From: Echria macrotheca | Taxonomy: Eukaryota > Ascomycota > Sordariomycetes > Sordariales > Schizotheciaceae | Direction: 5' to 3' | DNA length: 64,000 bases | Assembly: GCA_030411725.1 (NCBI GenBank) | Contig: MU839833.1 | Coordinates: 1,488,001 to 1,552,000, forward strand | In this document: positions 10,633-22,085 of the stretch, piece after piece | Position numbering within the stretch: position 1 is the stretch's first letter | How the letters are laid out: every line of letters begins with the position of its first letter | Translations under genes and position numbers: made by a program | The notes under the pieces: model-generated | Databases searched by the model: none | What the model was told of the DNA's origin: nothing | The model's input: only the letters and a program-made list of their open reading frames with translations

Positions 10633-12056
10633 TTCGGAATGTGATACACAAGTAAAGAAGCCGACCTTGTTGATGCTTCAGACCGAACCAGAAGTCTGGG
10701 ACCCTCCGGAAGTATTATGCCTTTTGTTTGAGCTTTTCGGAGGCTGGGCTTGTTGCTTCCACTGCAGATGCAGGAGTCAGATCCGGCCAATCGGTCCTGC
10801 CCGTCGGGTCCAGACCACTGGTCGTTAGGCCTAGATTTGCGGAGTTGCCCGCGATGGTGTCGGGTTACAGTAGGCTATTGGTTATGAAAGACTGGGGCTA
10901 AGGATGCTTGTTTCGGTGAAAGAAGAGAAGAGCTGCTGGAGCAGCCAACCACAAGATACAAGGTACTAATTCGTAGGCCTTCCGCTAGGCTACCTTATCT
11001 TGCTTGAGGTGCTCATGCCAAGCCAAGCAGGGCCTGTAAGATTTTCAGCTACGAGGAGGGGGTGTCAGCTGTGTGTGGTGCGGAGAAAAGCTTGGGTGTC
11101 GACTAGGCACTGCGCCGGTCACGGAGGAATCTTGGGAAGTGGAAAACGATAAAGAAGGGAGCCAAAGTCCTGGATTTCCTCATTTTGAGTAGGCCAGAGG
11201 TTAGTGCTGCCACCACCCACTCCCCCAGTTACTGCTTCTACCCTGGTTGTGAGCTGTAACTGCACCTGCCATCACCCCTTCACCCTGGCTGAACCAAGCC
11301 ATGCAGCAGGCAGCAGTTGTGTAAAGTGTTAGGCCAGGAAGGAGCATCCAGGTTAGATGCAAGGCACGCAAGGACCCAGGGCACTGTATTTAGCCAGCCA
11401 CAGGATCCCCTCTCCTCTTCCACAAAGCAAGCGTCGTTATCTCAGTCTTTCCAAAGTTAGTTATCGCCAAGCATTCGATGCAGACTCGTCTCATTAGTAG
11501 TCCGTAATTCTATCTGCCGTGCCTCGCTCGGTAGGAGGATCGGCAAAAACGCTAAACTAGATAGTTGTTCCGAGGTACTTACCATACCGCGACCTAACTT
11601 TGACCGTTCTCAAGTAGCGGACCTTAGCAAAACGGTAGATAGTCTAAGTCGGGGAATGGGTGTCATGACTAATCACCTCCTGCATGTTACTCATCGTAGT
11701 TCCGGGCGGATATATACGCAGACCGGTCGGTTCAATTGCCGCCGTTCAGGACGACTGATGCTGACCGGGTCAGAGCCAAATTGTCAAGAACCCCCATTGG
11801 TAACCAGGTACGACCCGCCTGTTGTAAGCCTTACACGCCACATAAATGTCGACCAAAGCGCCAACAGACTCCCACCCCCATATCGATGTGTCGTGTATAA
11901 GTGGGTACTAGGCTGTGCAAGGGAAAGATGTCCTTTTCTTGCGCACCTTACGACGTCAATGCGAGGACCTCCTGCATATAAGTGAAGCCAGCCTTCGTCA
12001 ACAGAGATCCAAAGCAACATCCTGGCAACCGTCCACTTGACAAAACTACCAACAAC
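10633..12056. other. Intergenic, divergent
   Basis: 1.4 kb between the HET gene and the alpha/beta hydrolase gene. It holds one copy of a dispersed repeat (11329-11450) and TATAAG-like boxes near 11897 and 11975, the latter about 80 bp before the hydrolase ATG. No gene was recognised. Confidence 0.6.
11329..11450 (+). repeat. Dispersed repeat, copy A
   Basis: About 120 bp that aligns by eye with 47499-47628 on the same strand. Shared blocks include TTAGGCCAGG, AGGAGCA, AAGGCACGCA, GGACCCA, TTAGCCA and TCCTCTTC. The pair are roughly three-quarters identical, with small gaps. No reading frame, terminal inverted repeat or target-site duplication was seen. It may be a relic of a short interspersed or miniature element. 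Confidence 0.6.
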
Positions 12057-12932
12057 ATGGCTGCTCTCACCCCTGGAGACCATTACCTCGAAGCTGGCGG
12101 CATCCGCTTCCACTACCGTGTCCGAGGAAAAGGCCCGGTCTTCATCGGAGAAGGTGTCGGATGGGGACCCTCGGTCGCCTACCTCTGGAACCTCCTCGCC
12201 CCTCTCGAGAACCACTTCACCATGGTGTACTTCGAGCCTCGAGGTACCGGCCTCTCCAGCAGGCCTGCCGATGAGACCCAGATGACCAGCGAGGTCATGG
12301 CCCACGATCTTGAACACCTCCGCAAGCACCTCGGCATCGACAAATTCCCCGTGCTTTTCGGCCACTCGAACGGGGCCTGCATCTCGCTGATCTATGCCAC
12401 CTTGTATCCCGAGAGAGTCGAGAAGCTCGTCCTCCTGGCCGCCGAGATCAACAACGACACGCCCTCGGACAACTTTGCCAAGTTCGCAGCCGCACGAAAG
12501 GACCACCCCGTGTACGGCCCGGCCCTGCAGGCGCTCATGGTGGCCGTCCAGAACCCGCCCGATACCGATGAAGAGTTCGCCGCCATCATGGGAAAGCTAC
12601 TGCCGTTTTACTTCAACGACACAAGTAAAACGGCCGAAGTTGTAGCTAGCATGGAGGTTGACAAGGTGCCGCCGAGGGCGTGGGCACTTCAGCGTCAGGG
12701 ACGGCTCGATAGAGAGAAGCCGTTCATGCACGTCCCACAGGCCGCCAAAATCAAGGCGAAAACACTGATTCTGGCCGGGCGCGACGATGCCATTTGCAGT
12801 TTGCAGAGGTCAGAGGAGCTGCACGAGGCGCTGGCTGATTCGGAGCTGGTGGTGTTTGAGTGCGGTCATTTCCCCGTGGTCGAGAAACCCCAGGAGTTCT
12901 GGGCCGCGGTGAACCAGTTTCTGAACATTTAA
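12057..12932 (+). CDS. Alpha/beta hydrolase, proline-iminopeptidase-like
   Basis: A 291-residue intronless frame from the ATG at 12057, in an AACAACATGG context; an in-frame GTG upstream is not needed. The nucleophile elbow is GHSNGA with Ser104. The acid is Asp243 or Asp244 in LILAGRDDAI, and the base is His271 in FECGHFPVVEKP, so the triad is complete. The oxyanion-region motif is GEGVGWGPS rather than the usual HGGPG, which argues against a true peptidase. The N-terminus has no signal peptide, so it is probably cytosolic. The substrate is unknown; the family covers peptidases, epoxide hydrolases, esterases and C-C hydrolases. Confidence 0.88.
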   Translation: MAALTPGDHYLEAGGIRFHYRVRGKGPVFIGEGVGWGPSVAYLWNLLAPLENHFTMVYFEPRGTGLSSRPADETQMTSEVMAHDLEHLRKHLGIDKFPVLFGHSNGACISLIYATLYPERVEKLVLLAAEINNDTPSDNFAKFAAARKDHPVYGPALQALMVAVQNPPDTDEEFAAIMGKLLPFYFNDTSKTAEVVASMEVDKVPPRAWALQRQGRLDREKPFMHVPQAAKIKAKTLILAGRDDAICSLQRSEELHEALADSELVVFECGHFPVVEKPQEFWAAVNQFLNI

Positions 12933-13129
12933 GATCGACGGGTGGGGACGAGCCCCACCGTGGGTTAGCTATATTTTGCATGTGATAGCTTTTCTTGAGA
13001 TGTGGAATGGGGCGAATAAAATTTACTGTTTCCAACAAAAAGTCGCTGGATGGTGAGTGAGTGGGTGGTCACGTGGTAGGGAGACATTGCTCCTACCAGC
13101 TTGCCAGCGTCCCGGCTCCAGAATGCTGA

Positions 13130-13137
13130 TGACGTCA
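13130..13137. promoter_or_regulatory. CRE palindrome (ATF/CREB site) 1
   Basis: A perfect TGACGTCA 572 bp before the ATG of the Ish1/Msc1 gene. This is the binding site of ATF/CREB bZIP factors such as fission yeast Atf1. Binding here is inferred. Confidence 0.5.
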
Positions 13138-13295
13138 CACTGCAATGCACAAGTGAACACAACACTGCGCAGGCCCAGTGGCTCGTAATGCCACTCAGGC
13201 AAAGAGATCGCACAATGATGCTCAAACGGACCCAGGAGCCAATCATTGTTTGCTAAACCAGTGGGAGATCGGGGGGAGGCACAGCGGTGACAACA

Positions 13296-13303
13296 TGACG
13301 TCA
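13296..13303. promoter_or_regulatory. CRE palindrome (ATF/CREB site) 2
   Basis: A second perfect TGACGTCA 406 bp before the same ATG. A weaker TGACGT lies at 13483-13488. Three in one promoter suggests real use. Confidence 0.5.
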
Positions 13304-13701
13304 TAGAATCCGGAGCTCCTTCCCTGGGATCGTCCAAACATGCAGTGCTCGCAGCTGCTTGTCTTTGGCGAGCGCCACGGTGGACAATGGCCAGGCAGAT
13401 GATTGGGTGCAGGCTGCCATTGATCTGAGGAGCGACAGCTGGTGCCTTTGAAGTCTCCCCTTGAGTCTAGAAGCGGCAACAGTGACGTCCTCCATTCCCC
13501 CAATCCGCAGCAGCTGCCTGTGGGTGTGAGGTCACCTCGAGCTACCTGACCAACAGTCGTCATCCCTCATCCCTCCATTGAAATTTTCTGCTCCCTTAAC
13601 TTCTACCCTCCCTCACCACCCAACCACCAACAAATCCACTCCGAGAACACGCAGATTCTCGACATCAACAGCAGAACACGCAATCCCTAACAAACCCCGA
13701 A

Positions 13702-15583
13702 ATGAGGATCGCGACTGCCCTCATTTCGCTGGCCCTTGGGGCCAGCACTGTTCTCGGCAGCTCCTGGTTTTCCAATGCTGGTATGTAATCTTTTGGCTTC
13801 AAACTGCGCGAGCTGACCTAACTCGAGCTCGCACAGCCTACAACAAGTGGCACGAGACTGAGCTGGAGCGCTGGCTCTCGGACCACAACATCCCCTACCC
13901 AACTCCCGCCGATCGCAGAGACCTCGAGAAGCTCGTCCAGACCAACTGGGATTCCTACGTCGTCACCCCCTACAAGGAATGGGACACCGCCAAGCTCAAC
14001 GAGTACCTCAAGTTGAAGGGTATCCAGACCAAGGATTCGGCCGCCGCCTCCAAGGACTCTCTCATCAGCCAGGTTCAAAGCGTCTGGTACGAACCGGAGG
14101 ACAAGGCTCAGTCCGCCTGGGCCAACGTCCGTGACTGGATTCTCGATACCTGGACCGATAGCCAGCTGAAGGCTTTCTGCGATCGCAATGGCATTCCTGG
14201 TGGGTGGCGCAATTCCAACTTCCGGCCAACACAGCTGACAGAGTTAGTCCCCCAACCCCGCAAGCGCGACACTCTCTTGGAGAAAGCGCGTCTTGCCTAC
14301 GAGAAGGCCGCCGAGAAGGCTGGCGAAACCGTAGCGTACCCTGGAAACTGGCTCTACGAGACTTGGTCTGGTAGGTTGGACCCCCTTCGACATCTTTGTG
14401 CCCATCTGACGTCATTGCAGAGTCGGATTTCAAGGAGTGGCTCGACACTCACGGAATTCCCGCACCTCAGCCCACAACACGCGATAAGCTTATTGCCTCG
14501 GTCCGACGCAACTCTCGCCTTGCCTATCTTCGCATGCAAGAGCAGGCTGCGCAGGTCCAGTCGAGCACCAAGGCCGCGTACGACGCTCTGACCGACAAGC
14601 TCATCGACGCGTGGAGCGAGTCTCAACTCAAGGAGTTCTGTGACAAGAACGGAATCAATGGTGAGTTTCGGGCATGACGAATCTGAAGTCCCCGCTAACA
14701 GCTTCTAGTCCCTCAAGGCACCAAGGTGAACCAGCTTCGCGCCCTTGTTCGCAAGCACCGCGCCGAGCTTCTTGGAGATACCGTTTCTGCCACGGCCGCA
14801 TCAGCGTTCGGTGCCGCTACTTCCAATGTTGGAGAGAACTACGCCCGTGCCACCGACTCCACGGCCCAGGCTACTGAGGCGGCATTCAACAAGGCCATTG
14901 AGACCTGGTCTGACAGCCGTCTCAAGGGTTATCTTGACGCTCGTGGTGTCCCGGTTCCGCAAGCCTCCAAGACTGATGAGCTCCGTGCTTTAGTTCGCAA
15001 GCACGCTCACAAGGCTGCCAGTGGCTGGACTGCCTGGACGTTTGACGACTACACGTATGATAATCTCAAGAACTACCTTGCCGCTACTGGCAACGACGCC
15101 GCCAAGAAGGCCAGCGAGAAGGCGGGTGCAACTCGCGAGGATTTGCTCAAGGCCGCCAAATCTGCCTATGCTTCCGCCTCTTCCGCTGGTGGCTCTTCGT
15201 ACGCCTCGGCTACCAATTATCTCGCCAAGACGACGGATGCCGCCAAGGCCAGCACTTTTGAGACCTGGAGTGACAGCGAGTTGAAGTCGTATCTCGACAG
15301 CTACGGAATTGTGAGTTGCTCCCTCCAGTCAAGTCCTTCATCTGCTAACAGCCCGCAGCCCGTCCCCCAGGGATCTTCGATCAACGAGCTCCGTGCTCTT
15401 GCTCGCCGCCAGTATACCTACTTCAAATATGGCACTTCGACGCCGACAGAGACTATCTTTGCTAAGATCGGAGAGAATGCGAAGGCGACTTGGGACTGGG
15501 TTATGGAGCAGCTGAACATTGGCTCGGATGCGGCCAAGAAGAAGGCGCAGCAGGCTAAGGAGAAGGGTCATAAGGAGCTCTGA
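13702..15583 (+). CDS. MSC1: Ish1/Msc1-type stress protein with eight Ish1 repeats
   Basis: Six exons: 13702-13780, 13837-14199, 14248-14370, 14421-14660, 14709-15310 and 15359-15583, giving 543 residues. The N-terminus MRIATALISLALGASTVLG is a good signal peptide. The rest is built of Ish1 units with the pattern Trp-(Ser/Thr)-x-x-(Glu/Gln)-Leu-Lys-x-(Tyr/Phe/Trp)-(Leu/Cys)-x-x-x-Gly-(Ile/Val). Seven are clear (for example DTWTDSQLKAFCDRNGIP and ETWSDSELKSYLDSYGIP) and one, near AWTFDDYTYDNLKNYL, is degenerate. Several introns fall at the same place, just after the Gly-Ile of a repeat, which fits growth by exon duplication. S. cerevisiae Msc1 and fission yeast Ish1 are stress-responsive proteins of the endomembrane or nuclear envelope. 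The tail is Lys-rich and ends KGHKEL, which may act as an HDEL/KDEL-like retention signal (inferred). Confidence 0.9.
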
Positions 15584-18500
15584 TCTTGTTGCTTGCGAGC
15601 TGACTGGAGGAATGGCGAATACTATTTTGGGGAGTGTACGATGAGGTGAAGGTATCATGCGTAGACATGTTCAGAAGGCGCCCATGAAAGCCATGGGTCT
15701 ATTCGGAGAGGGACTGCGCAGTGGACAAGGACGGAGTTTGGTTGCCTTATTTCTTACAGGTTGTCAGTAGCATAGTTCTGAATTGACGTTGACCTTCTAC
15801 GACATGATGCACGTGCCTCCCCCTGGATGTCGAAGCGCAAGGTTGACAATGGAAATGTCCAGGACACAGACCGACACAGACCCCCACGACTCGAAACGCC
15901 TTGAGAGGCAAATGTCATGGCGGATGCATCGCCAACACAATTGGAACTGTCTAGGTTCTTGTGTCTCCCAAATCGAGGTGATTGCAGATTTCTGTATCAT
16001 AGCTCGCTGTCGAGGTTCCATGTCCGTGCCGTCATACTATTTATATCCGCAAGGCAAACTAGCGCCACAGCAGATGGTCTCGTATCCGTGAACTACGTCA
16101 CAAAACACCAGAGAAAGATAAAAAATGTCCAAGGCGGCCGCTCTATTTATATTGTCGTGGTAAAATAGGTTTGGGCTCTTGTGTTTGTGGGGGTTGTTGG
16201 TATTTTGATACTATTCAGAGAATCCGCTGCGGTTCAGCCGATCCAGAATACCGGGAACCGTGAGATTGGATTATTGGTTATTGGGGTCTACTATAGGTAC
16301 CGTACCGAATTGTATGTCATGTGCGGCCGGCCCGAGGATATGGGACCGGTAATAGAGTGCAGTGCGGCGTGGGGCTGGATTTATTGCCTGCATGTAGATA
16401 TCTGGTGTATTTTTACTTGGTCATTTGATACTGCTTTGACTCCCATGCTGTACATTGACTATCGAAAGTTCTCAGGAACCCGCCCCAGCGACTGGTGAGC
16501 GGAATAAGAACTTTATCGGAATAGCGACGGGCTATGTACCTATTATGGAAGCGCGACTGGATCCCGGTATTTTGGTCGAGTGACGCGTGGGTGGCTGGCC
16601 CTTGAAGAATCTCCCCACCACACAGACAGCATCACAAGGCCCATCGGCGGTGCCATTGTCTTGGTTGTTTCAAGGGCACTTCCCTGTCCTTCTTCCATGA
16701 CAAGGCAACGGCAAGGCAACATGGAGCTGGAGCCATTGACTGGTTAGGTCAGTACCGAATAAAGAAAGGGGGTGGGAATAGAGCACCCCCGGGCCCCCGC
16801 AAGAATCAAACTTTTCACCTTGTTGATGGCTGAGGCAGGACCGATGCCACTCAGCCCCTTCTCCCCGAGGTATTCTCCCCGAATCGAAAGCCATGTCGCC
16901 AGCTCACTCGTGAGGTAAGGAAAGTGAGTGCCACACACCTTCTGATTTTGAATGCATCTCCGGTTGCAAACATAGTGCGTCATCAAACGGTACCCAGGTT
17001 GTTTTGCAAAAGTTCGACCGCCTCGTCTTCTCGATGATTCCCTGCATGTCAGGGAGAAAACCGTTCCAACGGCGGTCCCGGTCTGGGTCTCCCGAGACAG
17101 GGTGGGCGGCCCAACAACGTGGCCACCAGCCTTATCGGGACACACCCTGGTCGAGGTCCCTCGGACCTGAACTCGTGGCAGCCAGCCTTTTGAGACCTGG
17201 GTTATCTGATTGGCTCGGCCCAATATGAAGCTGAGAAATGACAGATCCCGGGGCCGGCCCGGCATGCTTGATGACGACGGAAAGTAGGATCCGGACCTAG
17301 ACCTAGAGCAAGGTACCAAGGCTTGTCGTCATGTCCTGGCCAGAGCTTTATCCCCAACAAGAGTGATGAGATCCTTGGGTCAGTCTGCTATCAACCAATG
17401 GGAGCTCAGAAAAACAAGTTTCATCAAAGCCCTCCCGTGGGCGGTGGCGGCTTGGCCAGACGTACGGGGGAACGTGGAAGATTTCGACGTACTCGGTGTT
17501 TCATAGAGCTAGTTCGAGGGTGTTGATTACCAACGATGATGTCGGTGATGCGGGAACTTCCATCGCAACGGTCTGTAACGGGTGTGGCAGAAAGGGCCTA
17601 TCCGCGGCGGAATATGTTAACCGAGGTTGAATAACAGGGCTGGTAGGGCTGGTAGCCACTCCTGCAGCCCAACCACCCACTCCGACATCAATGGTGTATA
17701 GAAAAGGATTGGTTGGAACGGAAGTGAAGGAGCGCGGCGCAGACGAGGCTGCGATGTGATAGGCGCAGGGTACCGCCGGAATACGGGACTATCCCGGCGA
17801 CTCGTCTCCAGGACGGATCGGTTAGAAACATGTCTGAAAACTGTCACCGATGTGTACAACGACAAAGAGATTGAGTCTGGGGACGACCGGCATTGGAACC
17901 GAAAACCAGAGCGGTGAAGACAGGAACAGCGTTCCGATCATTCGTCGAATCTGGAATGACAGACGGTACGACTTTCCAAACCCGGAAGTTGAACAGCAAT
18001 GTGTGTAGTAATGAGGCAACAAATGTTGGGGGTTGAGCATTTCCGAGCATACAGCTCTTCATACCGAGGCAAACTTAACGAAGGTGTGAGGTTGCCGCTC
18101 ACGTCTAGACTTGACGACAAGAGGTACGTACTACATGGTTAGAGTTTCGAGCCGCGTCCCAAGAGCAGCAGGGGAGCCGAGGAACCGTGCAGCTGTGCCG
18201 CTTTCTTGCCTGCGTCGTGTCTGGTTGCTAATGAAGTGTTCGACGGTTTGTTTCTCCTCAAGCAGACTAGGGCACCTCAACATGTCGTAGAAACTCTTGC
18301 CCTGTCATTGTGTGTCTGTCGAGACAAATTTCTGCCTGAAATTCACTTGCGGCCTCTTCCGTAATCTGACGCGTGTGTCTGTCGTTCTGCGTGGATGTCC
18401 TCATGCTCGGAATTTGTGCGATTTGTGACTTGACAGTTCCGGCTAGCATATCCGTAAAGGAACCAACGAACCATCATCGACCCATCATCGAAGTGCAGCA

Positions 18501-21226
18501 AATTTTGTCAGTCCGGTTTCGATACCCTGTTAGGAACCGGAATAGGCCCGTCAATCAAGCAGGCGGCTTCTGATGATCTATTTGTGCGGCTGTACGCAGT
18601 AGCAGTGGGAAGAGTATCCTGGTGCATGTTGCAGACGTGTGGCGGTTGGTTGTTGCGGTTCTGGTACTAGTATCGTCCCCCCGATCGATCGTGGTGACTT
18701 CTAATCAATAGGTAATCAATAGGAGAAGCCGTCGGATGAACTGTGATGGATTATGTCACCCAAGGTATGCAAACACGGCAACGCAGTTCCCTCGATGGCC
18801 CGTTTATTCGTTCTCCGTTTCCGTTTCGGGGTCTCTCTTTATCTCCGCTGTCACCCGTGATATGAGCCCTATCCTTGGCAGAGAAAGCAGTGGTTCGGCG
18901 TCTGTCTCCGGTGCATTTCCCCAGACATGAGCTTAGCTTCCCCGGTTCATCGACTCGCCACTCGATGGATCGCTTCAGGTACACTGACATGGTTGCACGG
19001 AAGGGATCTTTGATTTGTTCGAATACGACGGAATGCAGTGCCGTGTTGACAAGCACCGACCCGTCTTCCTGTTTTCGGAGATTGCGGCGAGGGCGGAGTG
19101 AATGGCGGAGCGGCTCTTGCACATGTTCCTCGCAGCGGGAATGGTGGTGGTGGCCGTTGGTGTTCTCGAGGGGGGCGCAAGCCATGCCATGTTTCGTGTG
19201 ATGATGGGGCAGCGGAAATGGTTTGGCTGCACTCTCCGTCGAAACGGTAGCTACGAGCAGCGGTTAGCCTATGCTTCTATCGAGTGAACGGGGAGTACGG
19301 AATAGCGTGGGATTGCTAGTGTTTGAAATTAGTCTACCTCGTCGCGGGAATGACTCTATAGCATACTGTTTGGCCATGTCTGGACGTCAACCTTGATATT
19401 CAAGGCCGAGTCAAGCCGGGTGCGGCCTGGTCAAGGCAGCACTGCCACATGCCGGGTCTTTTTGCTTTATTAGGCACGGCAGGGTCCGGTTTTATACTCT
19501 GAGGCTCTGTGTAGGACGTGGCAGGCAGAGCATATCTGAGGGTGCGGCCTTTCCAATGGGATGCTCCGACACCCGAGCCGTAGTGCATCGGGGCCGTGGT
19601 GCCGAGACGCCGGGGTTTCTGTTAATTGTGCCGTCTCCGGCCGAGGGAAGGCAGCAAGGTGGCTGTGGTCGTGTAAACTCGCGTTTAATCGGAACCTTTG
19701 ACGAATCCAACGCTCTAGATTCCCGCATCGCGTATCGTATGCCGCATGCCGGGGCCGTCGGCGACGTCGACGGATATGACTCGTGGAGCGAAGTGGGATT
19801 CTGGTGAAAGAGCGGGTGGTGGTTGGCCGCCGACGAACGAATTATCGTGGGGACGACGTAGGCAAGTAGGCAGCGTGGACTGACAAGCGGGGTCGAAGAG
19901 GGCGGTGAGCGTCGAAGCACGCATCACGCACTCAAGGCCTCGGCTTCAGGCGCATGCCCAGGCGAACCGCAGTCTGCAGAGCATGCAGACAGTCGGTAGA
20001 CTGCATCATGGCCTGTGATTGACGATTCAGCCCTACGATCGACCAGATGGGCGCGTGTGTGTGTGTGTTCTGAGTGAAAGTCTTGGAAGCCGGTGACGAG
20101 TTCGGTGGGTCGCGGGACTAGACACACAGGCATCCAAGCAGCGGGAGGAAAGCGTGCAACTCACTCGACAAGCAGTCGTCCCCGGCAGGTGCAACCCACA
20201 GCAACTTTTCGCACCTCCACGGCTGGATGCGAGGTTCTCGTGGATACCTGCTTGGGGAGCACCCGCACGTGCCAACGCAGTCGCGCAGAATTGACAAGGC
20301 ATCTCGTCCAGTGCTTGGCCGTATCGTCACTACCGAACCTGAGCAACCTGTTTCAAGGCAACCCTCTCTCCCGAACAGGTCAAGCCTCGATCGAGCGGGC
20401 CCTCCTGCACGGGTCAGCCCTCAGGACTGCCATGCGAGCAGCCGAATGCAGAACGGGAGTGCCAATTCGTCATGGCTGCAGCAGCATCCTCGAAATGTGC
20501 CATTCGAGGCCCGTTGGAGTGGTTTGGCCCTACATGTTGGGGCCCGGATGACGCCGAGCCCGCCGCATCGGGTGCCGATAACCCCCTATCCGGAGAAAAC
20601 ACCACACCCCCTTTTGCATATCTGCGGTGCCGCTACAGGGGAAATGGCTTCAGGGCCATGGTTCCAACGTTGCTAAAAGCTTGCGGTTTGGCGAGCCAAA
20701 AACAACGCCGAGGAGCCCCGTCAGCCCATGGCCCGGGCCTGACTCCCTCGACGCAAGGAACTTGTGCAACACCAATGAGGATGCCGTGACAGTCATGGAC
20801 AGCCCGCGGACCGCACCATGGGGTGGTAGTTTGGCAACAGCGGTCATTATCCGCTTTCTGATTCTGCACCCCCCTCCCCCCCAGACAGATTCACTGTCTG
20901 CAAGCGCCGAGACGTCGTTCACGAAAAATCCGACCGCGGTTCCTACGAGTGCATGGCTCTGTATATACACACCCCATCTTCCGGCCCCTTTGTTTTCTAG
21001 TTTGACCGGGGCCCGACTGACTCGCCGGCTCAGGTAGGTAGTCGCCGTGGTGTGGCGCGCTCCAGGACCTCGCCGGACGATTCAACCACGCGTCGCCTTT
21101 GCGCACCGCGCTTCCCATCCTCGACCCTCGCAGCGAATCTAGAAGCTTGGATTCGGGTCTAGGTAGATGACAAGGCTGAAGTCTGGGGCACCTGGAGGCT
21201 CTGCTGCTCTCTGAGGACCCACTGGC
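15584..21226. other. Gene-poor region, 5.6 kb
   Basis: No convincing coding region was found on either strand. Open frames reach about 190 codons but have no conserved motif, no plausible exon chain and biased composition. Small direct repeats (AATCAATAGG twice near 18702-18722) and a GT microsatellite occur. It could hold long non-coding RNA, a distant promoter for the Clr5 gene, or decayed sequence. Confidence 0.55.
20055..20068. repeat. (GT)7 microsatellite
   Basis: Seven GT units in the gene-poor region. Confidence 0.8.
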
Positions 21227-22085
21227 ATGCCTGAATATAAATCGAGGCCTAGACGACCTCCAAGGCACCATGTCACCCCGTCCCCCATCCCTCCTCATCC
21301 ATTTCGATACCCGTCCCAAAGCATCCGACACGCCAAATACCAGCTCAAGATGATCAGGCCGACTAAGCCAGAGGACTGGGAGCGTTGGCGCGATATCATC
21401 GCCCACCTCTACAACACCATGAAGCTGAAGGAGGTCATGGCCGAGATGGAATCAAAGTACAAGTTCAAGGCAACGTATGCTACGCCCCGTGTCCCTATTA
21501 TGCTTGGCATCTGATGTCCTGTTTCAGGGAGAAGCAATACAAGACGCAGCTCAAGAAGTGGAACCTCGACACCAAGTACATCAAGGCATCCGAATACCTC
21601 GCCATGATCAAAATCAAGCGGGAGCGAGAGGCCGAGGACCCTCCCAAGGATTCCATCTTCATCCTACGGGAGAGGGTCGTGGACCCCAAGGACATCACGC
21701 GGTTCGAGAAACGTGCCATGAAGAAGGGGAAGCTCCAACTCGAGGAGGACGAAGAGTTCGGTATGGATTCATGCTTCTCCATTCGTCCACCATGCTGACT
21801 TGCAACAGAACCCGTTGAGGACTTGGTGTGCAAAACCCCTCCGTTAGAAGAGGCAAGTTACACATGTGAGGTCTTCGTTTAGCCCCATCTAGCTCTGTGT
21901 TATGGCTGACCAAGTGTGGTGCTGCAGATGACGACGGGACCGGGTACGACGACTCGCAGTACGGCAGCACGCAGTACGCGACAACGCAATACGACACGAC
22001 CGGATATGGATATGCAACCTCTCAGTACGACACGTCCCAGTACGATACCGGATATGACGATGCTGGGTACCATTACAACTACTGA
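21227..22085 (+). CDS. Clr5-domain protein with Tyr/Gln-rich repeat tail
   Basis: Exons 21227-21474, 21528-21760, 21809-21865 and 21928-22085 give 231 residues; a second in-frame ATG at 21350 would remove 41 basic, Pro-rich residues and may be the true start. The Clr5 domain starts at MIRPTKPEDWERW, continues LYNTMKLKEVMAEMESKYKF and, across intron 1, EKQYKTQLKKWNL. This fungal domain of about 55 residues is named after a fission yeast silencing factor and is thought to bind DNA or chromatin. A Lys/Glu-rich helical stretch follows. The last exon encodes about 52 residues with 13 tyrosines and repeated (Ser/Thr)-Gln-Tyr units (for example TSQYDTSQYDT). That composition resembles prion-like or phase-separating tails. 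No partner gene is adjacent; it stands between two long gene-poor stretches. Confidence 0.85.

Larger units (their letters stand above)
12933..13701. other. Intergenic, promoter of the Ish1/Msc1 gene
   Basis: 769 bp after the hydrolase stop. It contains two perfect TGACGTCA palindromes and a third TGACGT half-site, then a C/A-rich leader (CACCACCCAACCACCAAC) just before the start of the stress-protein gene. Confidence 0.65.

Noticed and set aside
16744..17319. 191-codon minus-strand frame in the gene-poor region
   Set aside because: No hydrophobic core, domain motif or splice partners; Arg/Ser/Gly-rich composition typical of chance frames.
20093..21037. Overlapping plus-strand frames before the Clr5 gene
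   Set aside because: They do not join by plausible introns and show no conserved pattern.
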